Below, piece after piece: positions 1-5,325 of a stretch of DNA of 5,325 bases. Position 1 is the first letter of the stretch, and every line of letters begins with the position of its first letter. The notes under the pieces are model-generated. The model saw nothing but the letters and a program-made list of their open reading frames with translations. It did not search any database and was not told where the DNA came from. Both the position numbers and the translations under genes were made by a program. This DNA comes from Chitinophagales bacterium (GTDB lineage: Bacteria; Bacteroidota; Bacteroidia; Chitinophagales; UBA2359): positions 2,144 to 7,468 of the forward strand of contig JAHDDN010000259.1 of NCBI GenBank assembly GCA_020629335.1, written 5' to 3'.

Positions 1-30
1 AAAAAAACTCCGTTTGATGTTAAATTATTG

Positions 31-63
31 AAAAAAAGAGGCGCACACATAGGTAGCGCCTCT
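31..63 (-). terminator. Intrinsic terminator at the end of the ilv operon
   Basis: The minus strand reads AGAGGCGC (63-56), an 11 nt loop, and GCGCCTCT (44-37), then T to position 31. This gives an 8 bp perfect GC-rich stem followed by a run of seven T, the first of which belongs to the stem. It lies 86 nt after the ilvC stop and is oriented to end transcription from the operon. The plus strand lacks a T run after the stem, so the terminator is one-directional. Its presence argues that no leu genes follow in the same transcript, unless read-through occurs. Confidence 0.85.
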
Positions 64-120
64 ACAGTCGGATGAAAAATTAGGAAGGGATACACCCCAA
101 ATATAAAAAACCGCCCCTGG

Positions 121-143
121 CCCCTCCTTAATATAAGGTGGGG
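121..143 (-). other. GC-rich stem-loop directly after ilvC
   Basis: Six nucleotides after the ilvC stop, the minus strand forms CCCC-A-CCTTA, loop TAT, TAAGG-A-GGGG: 9 bp with a single A-A mismatch and a 3 nt loop. It is followed by a G-rich stretch (CCAGGGGCGG) and then six T at 110-105. The 10 nt between stem and T run is too long for a standard intrinsic terminator. It may be a pause or weak terminator, or a 3' end stabiliser of the operon mRNA. Structure seen; function uncertain. Confidence 0.5.
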
Positions 144-149
144 AAATGA

Positions 150-1196
150 TTAAGAATTTTCAGGTCTTAAATTTCGAACTTGTTGGCCTGCTTGCCAGAG
201 TTCGGATTCTCTTAGTTCTGATAATTCCTCCTCCAATTTATCTCGATAGTTTAGTTGAGAGTTTGCGTCGATTACGACTTTAGCTTCTTTCCCTGATGCA
301 ACTCTTTCGTAAAGGTCTTCGAAGACAGGTAAGGTGGCAGCTTTGAATTTATGTCGCCAGTCTAATGCCCCTCTTTGGGCGGTTGTAGAAGTATTGGCAT
401 ACATCCAATCCATACCATTTTCTGCGACTAATGGCATTAAGCTTTGTGTCAGTTCTTCTACAGTTTCATTGAAGGCTTCGGATGGTGAGTGGCCGTTTTT
501 TCTTAGTACTTCATATTGTGCTTCAAATAAGCCAGCTAATGCGCCCATCAGGATGCCTCTTTCTCCTGTTAAGTCGGAATAGACTTCTTTTTTAAAGTCT
601 GTTTCGAAAAGGTAACCTGAGCCAACTCCAATGCCCAAAGAAACAACTTTTTCATAAGCTTTACCTGTGGCGTCTTGATAGATTGCATAACTTGAGTTGA
701 GTCCTTTACCAGCCAAAAAGAGTCTTCTTAGAGAGGTCCCAGATCCTTTAGGGGCTACTAATATCACATCTACATCTTTGGGAGGAATAATACCTGTTTG
801 GTCAGAATACGTGATTCCAAATCCATGTGAGAAATAAAGTGTATTACCTGGTTCGAGATTCTTCTTCACTATTTCCCATTGGGCCATTTGTCCTGCATCA
901 GAAAGTAGATACTGAATAATGGTTCCTCTTTGGGCTGCTTCCTCTAATTCAAATAAAGTTTCGCCTGGTACCCATCCGTCAGCGACCGCTTTATCCCAGC
1001 TTTTTGAATTTTTTCTTTGTCCTACGATTACATTAAATCCATTATCTTTTAGATTTAGTGATTGTCCTGGTCCTTGGACGCCATAGCCTAATATGGCGAT
1101 AGTTTCGTCTTTTAAAGTGTTAAGTGCTTTATCGAGAGGAAATTCTTCTCGTGTTACTACATTTTCTTCTATTCCTCCAAAATTTAATTTCGCCAT
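150..1196 (-). CDS. ilvC: Ketol-acid reductoisomerase IlvC (fungal Ilv5-like form)
   Basis: NAD(P)H- and Mg-dependent alkyl migration and reduction of acetolactate or acetohydroxybutyrate to the dihydroxy acids used by IlvD. The protein has 348 residues. The N-terminal Rossmann domain carries GYGVQGPGQ (37-45). The cofactor-specificity loop GQRKNSKSW has Arg61, Ser64 and Ser66, which suggests NADPH. Catalytic candidates are His124 (SHGFG), Lys150 (APKGSG), Asp208 and Glu212 (SDLTGERG), Glu244 and Glu248 (FNETVEE) and Ser270 (NTSTTAQRGA). The single C-terminal knotted domain and length exclude the long class II form of E. coli. GERG in place of the common bacterial GEQ, and the ending LRPENS, recall fungal mitochondrial and other eukaryotic enzymes. 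Last gene of the operon, 32 nt after ilvN, followed by a hairpin and a terminator. ATG at 1196 is the only sensible start (MAKLNFGG). Confidence 0.97.
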   Translation of the reverse strand: MAKLNFGGIEENVVTREEFPLDKALNTLKDETIAILGYGVQGPGQSLNLKDNGFNVIVGQRKNSKSWDKAVADGWVPGETLFELEEAAQRGTIIQYLLSDAGQMAQWEIVKKNLEPGNTLYFSHGFGITYSDQTGIIPPKDVDVILVAPKGSGTSLRRLFLAGKGLNSSYAIYQDATGKAYEKVVSLGIGVGSGYLFETDFKKEVYSDLTGERGILMGALAGLFEAQYEVLRKNGHSPSEAFNETVEELTQSLMPLVAENGMDWMYANTSTTAQRGALDWRHKFKAATLPVFEDLYERVASGKEAKVVIDANSQLNYRDKLEEELSELRESELWQAGQQVRNLRPENS

Positions 1197-1228
1197 TTTG
1201 ATTTTATTTTTTTGATTTATTGTAACTA

Positions 1229-1762
1229 TTAATAGGCATTAGCCAATTCTATTTCTGCTAGAAACTCTTTGAATTCTTTCATGGGTTTAGAAATGGCAAT
1301 TCTGCCAGAGCGAACAAATTCTAATAACCCAAAAGGAGAAAGCAGTTCGTATAGTTCTTGCGTTTCTTCTTTGTGACCTGTTTTTTCAAGGATGGTAAAT
1401 TCTTGCTCTATGGCCAATACTCTTGCTTGATAGGATCGAATAATTTTCTCTACACTTCCTCCAGTGATTAATGAGGAGGTGGGTAATTTATACATCGCAA
1501 TTTCTTGATAGACCATTTCTTCATTTCGATGAAAAAATGCTTTGAGTACATCTACTTGTTTTTCTATTTGTTTAGTAATTTTCTTTACAAGTTCTTCAGT
1601 TATGCTCACTACAAAGGTGAAACGATGTACTCCTTTAACTTCGCTTTCAGAAACGGTCAGACTTTCTATATTTATATGGCGTCTTGTAAAAACGCCGCAG
1701 ATTCTACTGAGTAGTCCAACCTTATTTTCTGAAAATACGGATATGATAAATTGATTTTTCAT
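1229..1762 (-). CDS. ilvN: Acetolactate synthase small, regulatory subunit IlvN
   Basis: Regulatory partner of IlvB that raises its activity and usually confers feedback inhibition by valine. Residues about 4-78 form an ACT domain (FIISVFSENKVGLLSRICGV, then NIESLTVSES). Asn13, Gly16 and Asn31 align with the residues that bind valine in E. coli IlvH (Asn11, Gly14, Asn29), so valine sensitivity is plausible. Residues about 85-160 match the C-terminal acetolactate synthase small-subunit domain (YQARVLAIEQEFTILEKTG, then LLSPFGLLEFVRSGRIA). Its 177 residues are usual for the longer IlvH-type subunits, in contrast to the roughly 95-residue IlvN of E. coli. It starts 7 nt after the ilvB stop, as expected for subunits made in step, and the start has A-rich sequence rather than a Shine-Dalgarno motif. 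The symbol ilvH would be equally correct. Confidence 0.95.
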   Translation of the reverse strand: MKNQFIISVFSENKVGLLSRICGVFTRRHINIESLTVSESEVKGVHRFTFVVSITEELVKKITKQIEKQVDVLKAFFHRNEEMVYQEIAMYKLPTSSLITGGSVEKIIRSYQARVLAIEQEFTILEKTGHKEETQELYELLSPFGLLEFVRSGRIAISKPMKEFKEFLAEIELANAY

Positions 1763-1769
1763 TTGGTTT

Positions 1770-3503
1770 TTATTTTAATCTTATGTCTGAAATTGAGGCT
1801 CCTGTTGGCACCATTGGGAATACATTATTTTCTTTTCCTACCAATACTTCCAGCAACCTACTTTTGGGATGATTGACAAATCTATCTAAGGCCGCTGATA
1901 AGTCTGCTCTTGCTGATACTTTTTCTGCATCCATATAATAGCCTTTAGCGATTGTTTGAAAATCGGGGTTTAGCATTTCTGTGGAAGCATATCTCTTATC
2001 AAAGAACAACTCTTGCCATTGTCTCACCATTCCTAAGAATTCATTATTGAGGATTAGAATTTTAACATCCAATTGAGTTTGAAATATAGTCGCTAATTCT
2101 TGAATGGTCATTTGAAAACCTCCATCTCCTATGACTGCGATTACAGTCCGTTCAGGAGCGGCCAGTTTGGCTCCTATGGCTGCTGGTAAAGCAAAACCCA
2201 TGGTTCCTAAACCACCAGAGGTAATATTGCTGCGCCATTTAGAAAATTGGTAGTAGCGTTGTGCGATCATTTGATGCTGTCCTACATCTGTGACTATAAT
2301 GGCTTCCCCATTGGTTTTCTCAGACATCAAATTGATCACTTCTCCCATAGAAATTGGTTTATTCTCGATTGGATTCAATTCATTTTTAATGACTGTATCA
2401 AATTCCTTTTGATCGCATAATTTAAATCTTTGAAGCCAATCTTTATGTTCCTTTTTATCTACTAACTCAGTTAATTGGGCTAAAGTCTTTTTACAGTTTC
2501 CAAGTACAGGAACATCAGCATGAACATTTTTATTTATCTCAGAAGGATCAATTTCCAAATGAATGACTTTAGCTTGTTTTGCATAGTAATCTAAATTTCC
2601 TGTTACTCTATCATCAAAGCGCATTCCTACTGCTATTAGTACATCACACTCATTGGTCAGTAAATTGGGGCCATAGTTGCCATGCATTCCTAACATCCCA
2701 ACATTGAGTGGGTGAGCATCTTCCAGAGCAGATAAACCCATGATCGTCCATGCAGCAGGCAAGCCTGCTTTTTCGATAAATGCTTTGAACTCTTCTTCCG
2801 CTTCTGCCAGTAATACTCCTTGACCAAACAATACCAAGGGCTGCTTAGCCTGATTAATTAATGCGGCTGCACTTTCCAATGCATTATTAAGAATTAAAGG
2901 TTCTGGAACATAGCTTCTAATAGTAGTACAAGTCTTATATTCAAACTCAAAGCTATCCAATTGGGCATCTTTTGTTATATCCACCACGACTGGACCTGGT
3001 CTTCCGCTATTGGCTATATAAAAAGCTTTGGCGATAGCTGTAGGAATGTCTTCCGCCCTTGTCACTTGGACATTCCATTTGCAGACGGGGGTTGATATTC
3101 CGACTATATCTGTTTCTTGAAATGCATCCGAACCTAATAGCGTACTTGCTACTTGACCTGTTATGCAAACTAAGGGGGTAGAATCTATTTGTGCATCTGC
3201 AATACCAGTAATTAAATTGGTAGCTCCTGGGCCTGAAGTAGCTAAACAGACCCCAACTTTACCCGATATTCGGGCATATCCTTGAGCAGCATGTGTAGCT
3301 GCTTGTTCATGGCGAACTAATATGTGTTGTAATTGATTCTGGTAATCGTATAGCACATCGTAGACAGGCATAATTGCTCCTCCAGGATAACCAAATAAGA
3401 TGTCTACCTTTTCTTCCAGTAAGCATTTGATTAATGCTTCAGCTCCTGTCATTAATTGGGTGGTTTTTTCCAGCTCCAACTTTGTTGCATTTTTCACTTC
3501 CAT
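1770..3503 (-). CDS. ilvB: Acetolactate synthase (AHAS) large, catalytic subunit IlvB
   Basis: Thiamine-diphosphate enzyme that condenses two pyruvates to 2-acetolactate, or pyruvate with 2-oxobutyrate to 2-aceto-2-hydroxybutyrate: the committed step of the pathway. With 577 residues it has the usual length. The N-terminal ThDP domain begins at TGAEALI (19-25) and includes FGYPGGAI and the catalytic Glu66 in RHEQAA. The central domain contains RFDDRVTG (295-302). The C-terminal ThDP domain has GDGGFQMT starting at 459 and ending in Asn486-Asn487, the Mg-ThDP motif. Trp496 in VRQWQELFF corresponds to the conserved herbicide-site tryptophan of AHAS, which distinguishes it from related pyruvate oxidases. 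Two starts are possible: ATG at 3524, overlapping ilvD by 19 nt, or ATG at 3503, 2 nt after the ilvD stop in TAATTATG. The latter is preferred because it gives tight coupling without a non-conserved extension. The partner subunit gene ilvN starts 7 nt downstream. Confidence 0.96.
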   Translation of the reverse strand: MEVKNATKLELEKTTQLMTGAEALIKCLLEEKVDILFGYPGGAIMPVYDVLYDYQNQLQHILVRHEQAATHAAQGYARISGKVGVCLATSGPGATNLITGIADAQIDSTPLVCITGQVASTLLGSDAFQETDIVGISTPVCKWNVQVTRAEDIPTAIAKAFYIANSGRPGPVVVDITKDAQLDSFEFEYKTCTTIRSYVPEPLILNNALESAAALINQAKQPLVLFGQGVLLAEAEEEFKAFIEKAGLPAAWTIMGLSALEDAHPLNVGMLGMHGNYGPNLLTNECDVLIAVGMRFDDRVTGNLDYYAKQAKVIHLEIDPSEINKNVHADVPVLGNCKKTLAQLTELVDKKEHKDWLQRFKLCDQKEFDTVIKNELNPIENKPISMGEVINLMSEKTNGEAIIVTDVGQHQMIAQRYYQFSKWRSNITSGGLGTMGFALPAAIGAKLAAPERTVIAVIGDGGFQMTIQELATIFQTQLDVKILILNNEFLGMVRQWQELFFDKRYASTEMLNPDFQTIAKGYYMDAEKVSARADLSAALDRFVNHPKSRLLEVLVGKENNVFPMVPTGASISDIRLK

Positions 3504-3505
3504 AA

Positions 3506-5179
3506 TTATTTGTCTGTTATACATCCTTGAGATGCTGATGAAACATTTTTAGCGTATTTGTAAAGCGTACCACGTTTTACTTTTAGGGGTGGTACTTCCC
3601 ATTTTTCTCTTCTTGTTTTGATTTCTTCTTCGCTTAATTTCACATCGATGGTATTCGCTTCTGCATCAATGGAGATTTCATCTCCATCTTCCAATAAGGC
3701 AATCATACCACCCACTTGGGCTTCGGGTGTAATATGCCCAACGACAAAGCCATGAGTACCACCAGAGAATCGGCCATCTGTGATTAATGCCACCTCTTTG
3801 CCTAAGCCTGCTCCTACTATGGCTGCAGTAGGCTTGAGCATTTCTGGCATACCTGGTCCTCCTTTCGGGCCTTCATATCTAATGACTACTACTTCTCCTT
3901 TCTTGACTTGACCAGCGGCAATTCCAGCGTTTGCATCCCATTCACTATTGAATACCTTAGCCGTTCCTGTAAATTTCAAGCCCTCTTTACCAGTGATTTT
4001 GGCTACTGCTCCTTCTTCTGCTAAGTTGCCATATAGGATGCGAATATGCCCACTATCTTTCAAGGCTTTTTCTACTGGGTAGATGACCATTTGCCCTGTG
4101 GATAGTGCTGGTAAATCTTCTAAGTTTTCTGATAAGGTTTTACCACTTACTGTTAGGCAGTCGCCATTCAGTAAGCCCTTTTCTAATAAGTATTTCATTA
4201 CAGCTGGGGTGCCTCCTACTTCGTGTAAGTCTTCCATTAAGTATTGACCGCTTGGTTTTAGGTCAGCTAAATAGGGCGTCTTATCGCTGATCGCTTGGAT
4301 ATCTTCTAAGGTAAATTCTATATTAGCCGCATCTGCTATGGCTAAAAAGTGTAAGACAGCATTGGTTGATCCTCCTAGTGCCGTTACTATTGTCAGGGCA
4401 TTTTCTAAGGAGCTTTTAGTGATAATATCGGAGGGTTTGATATCCTTTTTGATTAACTCCATTAAAGCTTCTCCTGCCCTTTCACACTCTAATTGTTTGG
4501 CTTCTCCTTCGGCTGGATTAGAGGCATTATAGGGTAAGGAAAAACCCAGCGCTTCTATGGCAGCTGCCATGGTATTAGCGGTATACATACCTCCACAAGC
4601 GCCTGCTCCTGGACAGGCTTTTTGAATCACTGACTTAAACTCTTCTTCTTCGATTTTACCTGCTACTCTTTCTCCCCATGCTTCAAAGGCAGATACAATA
4701 TCTAACTTGCGATTATTCAAATGGCCTGCTGCAATCGTACCACCATAAACTAAAATGGAAGGTCGATCTAATCGCAACATGGCCATGAGTGCGCCTGGCA
4801 TATTTTTATCACAACCGACAACTGTTAGCAAGCCATCATAGCTCATTCCTTCTACTACTGATTCCATTGAGTCAGCGATTAAGTCTCTGGACGGCAACGA
4901 GTAACGCATGCCTGGTGTACCCATTGAGATGCCATCGCTTATTCCTATGGTATTGAATACCAGTCCTACTCCTCCTGAGTCATTGACCCCTTTCTTGGCT
5001 ATTTGAGCCAAAAGGTTTAAGTGCATATTGCAGGGGTTTCCTTCATAGCCAGTACTTCCAATTCCTATGAGCGGCTTATTAAAGTCCTCCTCTTTTAAGC
5101 CTATGGCATACAGCATCGCTTGTGCGGCTGGCTGGCTGGGATCTTGGGTGACTCGTTTACTAAATTTGTTATAATTCAT
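3506..5179 (-). CDS. ilvD: Dihydroxy-acid dehydratase IlvD
   Basis: Dehydrates 2,3-dihydroxy-isovalerate and 2,3-dihydroxy-3-methylvalerate to the 2-oxo acids that precede valine and isoleucine; cytosolic. The protein has 557 residues, typical of the shorter [2Fe-2S] IlvD/Edd-type enzymes. Cys50 (GNPCNMH), Cys123 (VGCDKNMPG) and Cys195 ([15 protein letters not shown]) are the expected cluster ligands. Lys125 is the expected carbamylated, metal-binding lysine. Ser472 in [10 protein letters not shown] matches the proposed catalytic base. The cluster type is inferred from length and motifs. The ATG at 5179 ([12 protein letters not shown]) is chosen because the longer frame back to a GTG at 5221 would begin inside the attenuator hairpin and add a low-complexity stretch. 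The start is preceded by AGAAAG and A/T-rich sequence, with no strong Shine-Dalgarno motif. It is the first structural gene of the operon, directly behind the attenuator, and ends 2 nt before the preferred ilvB start. It is intact. Confidence 0.97.
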   Translation of the reverse strand: MNYNKFSKRVTQDPSQPAAQAMLYAIGLKEEDFNKPLIGIGSTGYEGNPCNMHLNLLAQIAKKGVNDSGGVGLVFNTIGISDGISMGTPGMRYSLPSRDLIADSMESVVEGMSYDGLLTVVGCDKNMPGALMAMLRLDRPSILVYGGTIAAGHLNNRKLDIVSAFEAWGERVAGKIEEEEFKSVIQKACPGAGACGGMYTANTMAAAIEALGFSLPYNASNPAEGEAKQLECERAGEALMELIKKDIKPSDIITKSSLENALTIVTALGGSTNAVLHFLAIADAANIEFTLEDIQAISDKTPYLADLKPSGQYLMEDLHEVGGTPAVMKYLLEKGLLNGDCLTVSGKTLSENLEDLPALSTGQMVIYPVEKALKDSGHIRILYGNLAEEGAVAKITGKEGLKFTGTAKVFNSEWDANAGIAAGQVKKGEVVVIRYEGPKGGPGMPEMLKPTAAIVGAGLGKEVALITDGRFSGGTHGFVVGHITPEAQVGGMIALLEDGDEISIDAEANTIDVKLSEEEIKTRREKWEVPPLKVKRGTLYKYAKNVSSASQGCITDK

Positions 5180-5201
5180 TCTTTCTATTAAAATTTTAAT
5201 C

Positions 5202-5241
5202 AAAAAAAAAGCCCTTCTCACATATTGAGAAGGGCTTTTTT
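5202..5241 (-). terminator. Intrinsic terminator of the ilv leader (attenuator)
   Basis: On the minus strand GCCCTTCTCA (5235-5226), loop ATATG, and TGAGAAGGGC (5220-5211) form a perfect 10 bp stem. Flanking A6 and T runs extend it to 16 bp, and nine consecutive T (5210-5202) follow. This is a textbook Rho-independent terminator, placed between the Ile/Val leader peptide and the ilvD start only 22 nt further on. A terminator upstream of the first structural gene and just after a leader peptide makes sense only as a conditional attenuator. It could also work in the opposite direction, because the plus strand carries six T (5236-5241) after the same stem. Confidence 0.93.
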
Positions 5242-5260
5242 ATCATAAATTAGACATATT

Positions 5261-5267
5261 CTTCTCA
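5261..5267 (-). promoter_or_regulatory. Antiterminator strand of the ilv attenuator
   Basis: Four nucleotides after the leader-peptide stop, the minus strand reads TGAGAAG (5267-5261). It is complementary over 7 bp to CTTCTCA in the first arm of the terminator (5232-5226) and repeats the sequence of the terminator's second arm. If the ribosome stalls on the Ile/Val codons, this strand is free and can capture the first arm, so the terminator cannot form and ilvD is transcribed. If the ribosome reaches the stop codon, its footprint should cover this strand and the terminator forms. The pairing is seen directly; the switch mechanism is inferred from known attenuators. Confidence 0.7.
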
Positions 5268-5271
5268 CTCA

Positions 5272-5325
5272 TTAGATAATAATGACGACAATAATGCTAA
5301 TAATAGATATGATAGTATTTTGATT
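5272..5325 (-). CDS. Ile/Val-rich attenuator leader peptide (5' end outside window)
   Basis: The frame running into the window from the right edge reads NQNTIISIISIIVVIII and ends at TAA (5274-5272). Nine Ile and two Val codons fill 11 of the last 13 positions. All three Ile codons occur (ATT, ATC and the usually rarer ATA), and there is no Leu codon. No ATG lies in this frame inside the window, so the start is beyond 5325. A short peptide stacked with the end-product amino acids of the operon behind it, followed at once by a terminator, is the hallmark of ribosome-mediated attenuation, as in the enterobacterial ilv leader peptides. The peptide itself is expected to have no function; translation speed over 5275-5313 is the signal. 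Shortage of charged tRNA-Ile or tRNA-Val should stall the ribosome here. The only alternative is a longer real gene ending here, which is unlikely given the composition and the adjacent terminator. Confidence 0.88.
   Translation of the reverse strand, partial: NQNTIISIISIIVVIII

Noticed and set aside
1..12. Second terminator tail at the extreme left edge (CGGAG then seven T on the minus strand)
   Set aside because: No complementary CTCCG arm lies upstream within the window, so no stem can be drawn; the T run alone is not enough.
334..582. Plus-strand open frame opposite ilvC (82 codons)
   Set aside because: Mirror frame of a well-conserved gene; no recognisable protein features and no promoter or terminator of its own.
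1197..1228. Possible internal promoter between ilvN and ilvC
   Set aside because: The 32 nt gap is A/T-rich, but I see no TTTG plus TAnnTTTG arrangement typical of Bacteroidota promoters, and no terminator before it.
1505..1754. Two plus-strand open frames opposite ilvN
   Set aside because: They overlap each other in different frames and lie entirely antisense to the conserved ACT domain region; the Phe/Tyr-rich or Ser/Thr-rich content is what an antisense frame would give.
4105..4532. Two plus-strand open frames opposite ilvD (61 and 64 codons)
   Set aside because: Antisense shadows of ilvD; the hydrophobic look of the first is a by-product of the reverse strand and no independent signals support expression.
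5180..5221. N-terminal extension of ilvD from a GTG at 5221 ([14 protein letters not shown])
   Set aside because: The GTG is at the edge of the attenuator hairpin and the codons run through its second arm and T tract. The extension is low complexity and the family start is near [12 protein letters not shown].
5202..5325. T-box riboswitch or other metabolite riboswitch upstream of ilvD
   Set aside because: No T-box consensus sequence or specifier-loop structure is visible, and the Ile/Val codon run with terminator and competing strand explains the region as a translated attenuator.

Overview
The window holds a complete branched-chain amino acid (isoleucine/valine) biosynthesis operon. All genes lie on the minus strand, in the order ilvD (dihydroxy-acid dehydratase), ilvB (acetolactate synthase large subunit), ilvN (its regulatory small subunit), ilvC (ketol-acid reductoisomerase). 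The genes are very tightly packed: 2 nt between ilvD and ilvB with the preferred start, 7 nt between ilvB and ilvN, and 32 nt between ilvN and ilvC. They are almost certainly co-transcribed. Together they encode the shared Ile/Val route from pyruvate (or pyruvate plus 2-oxobutyrate) to the 2-oxo acids. The final transaminase (ilvE), threonine deaminase (ilvA) and the leu genes are not in the window.

The DNA is AT-rich. Start codons follow A-rich sequence with no clear Shine-Dalgarno motif, and the protein sequences have the look of Bacteroidota, perhaps Cytophagales. This assignment is inference from sequence style and remembered family members, not from a search. The reductoisomerase is notable because many of its motifs resemble the mitochondrial Ilv5 type of fungi rather than the textbook short bacterial class I enzyme.

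The most interesting part is the right edge (about 5202-5325), upstream of ilvD. Read on the minus strand, the window opens inside a small open reading frame whose last 17 codons read NQNTIISIISIIVVIII and then stop. Eleven of the last 13 codons are Ile or Val and none is Leu. Four bases after the stop lies a strand (TGAGAAG) that can pair with the first arm of a strong intrinsic terminator (16 bp stem, nine U), which sits immediately before ilvD. This is a compact ribosome-dependent transcription attenuator. Its start codon and promoter lie beyond position 5325.

At the left edge, 1-149 contains no gene. It carries a GC-rich hairpin directly after the ilvC stop and a good intrinsic terminator about 90 nt further on, marking the operon end. 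No mobile elements, tRNA, rRNA or CRISPR are seen. The genes are ordinary, intact housekeeping genes; the regulatory leader is the feature most worth following.
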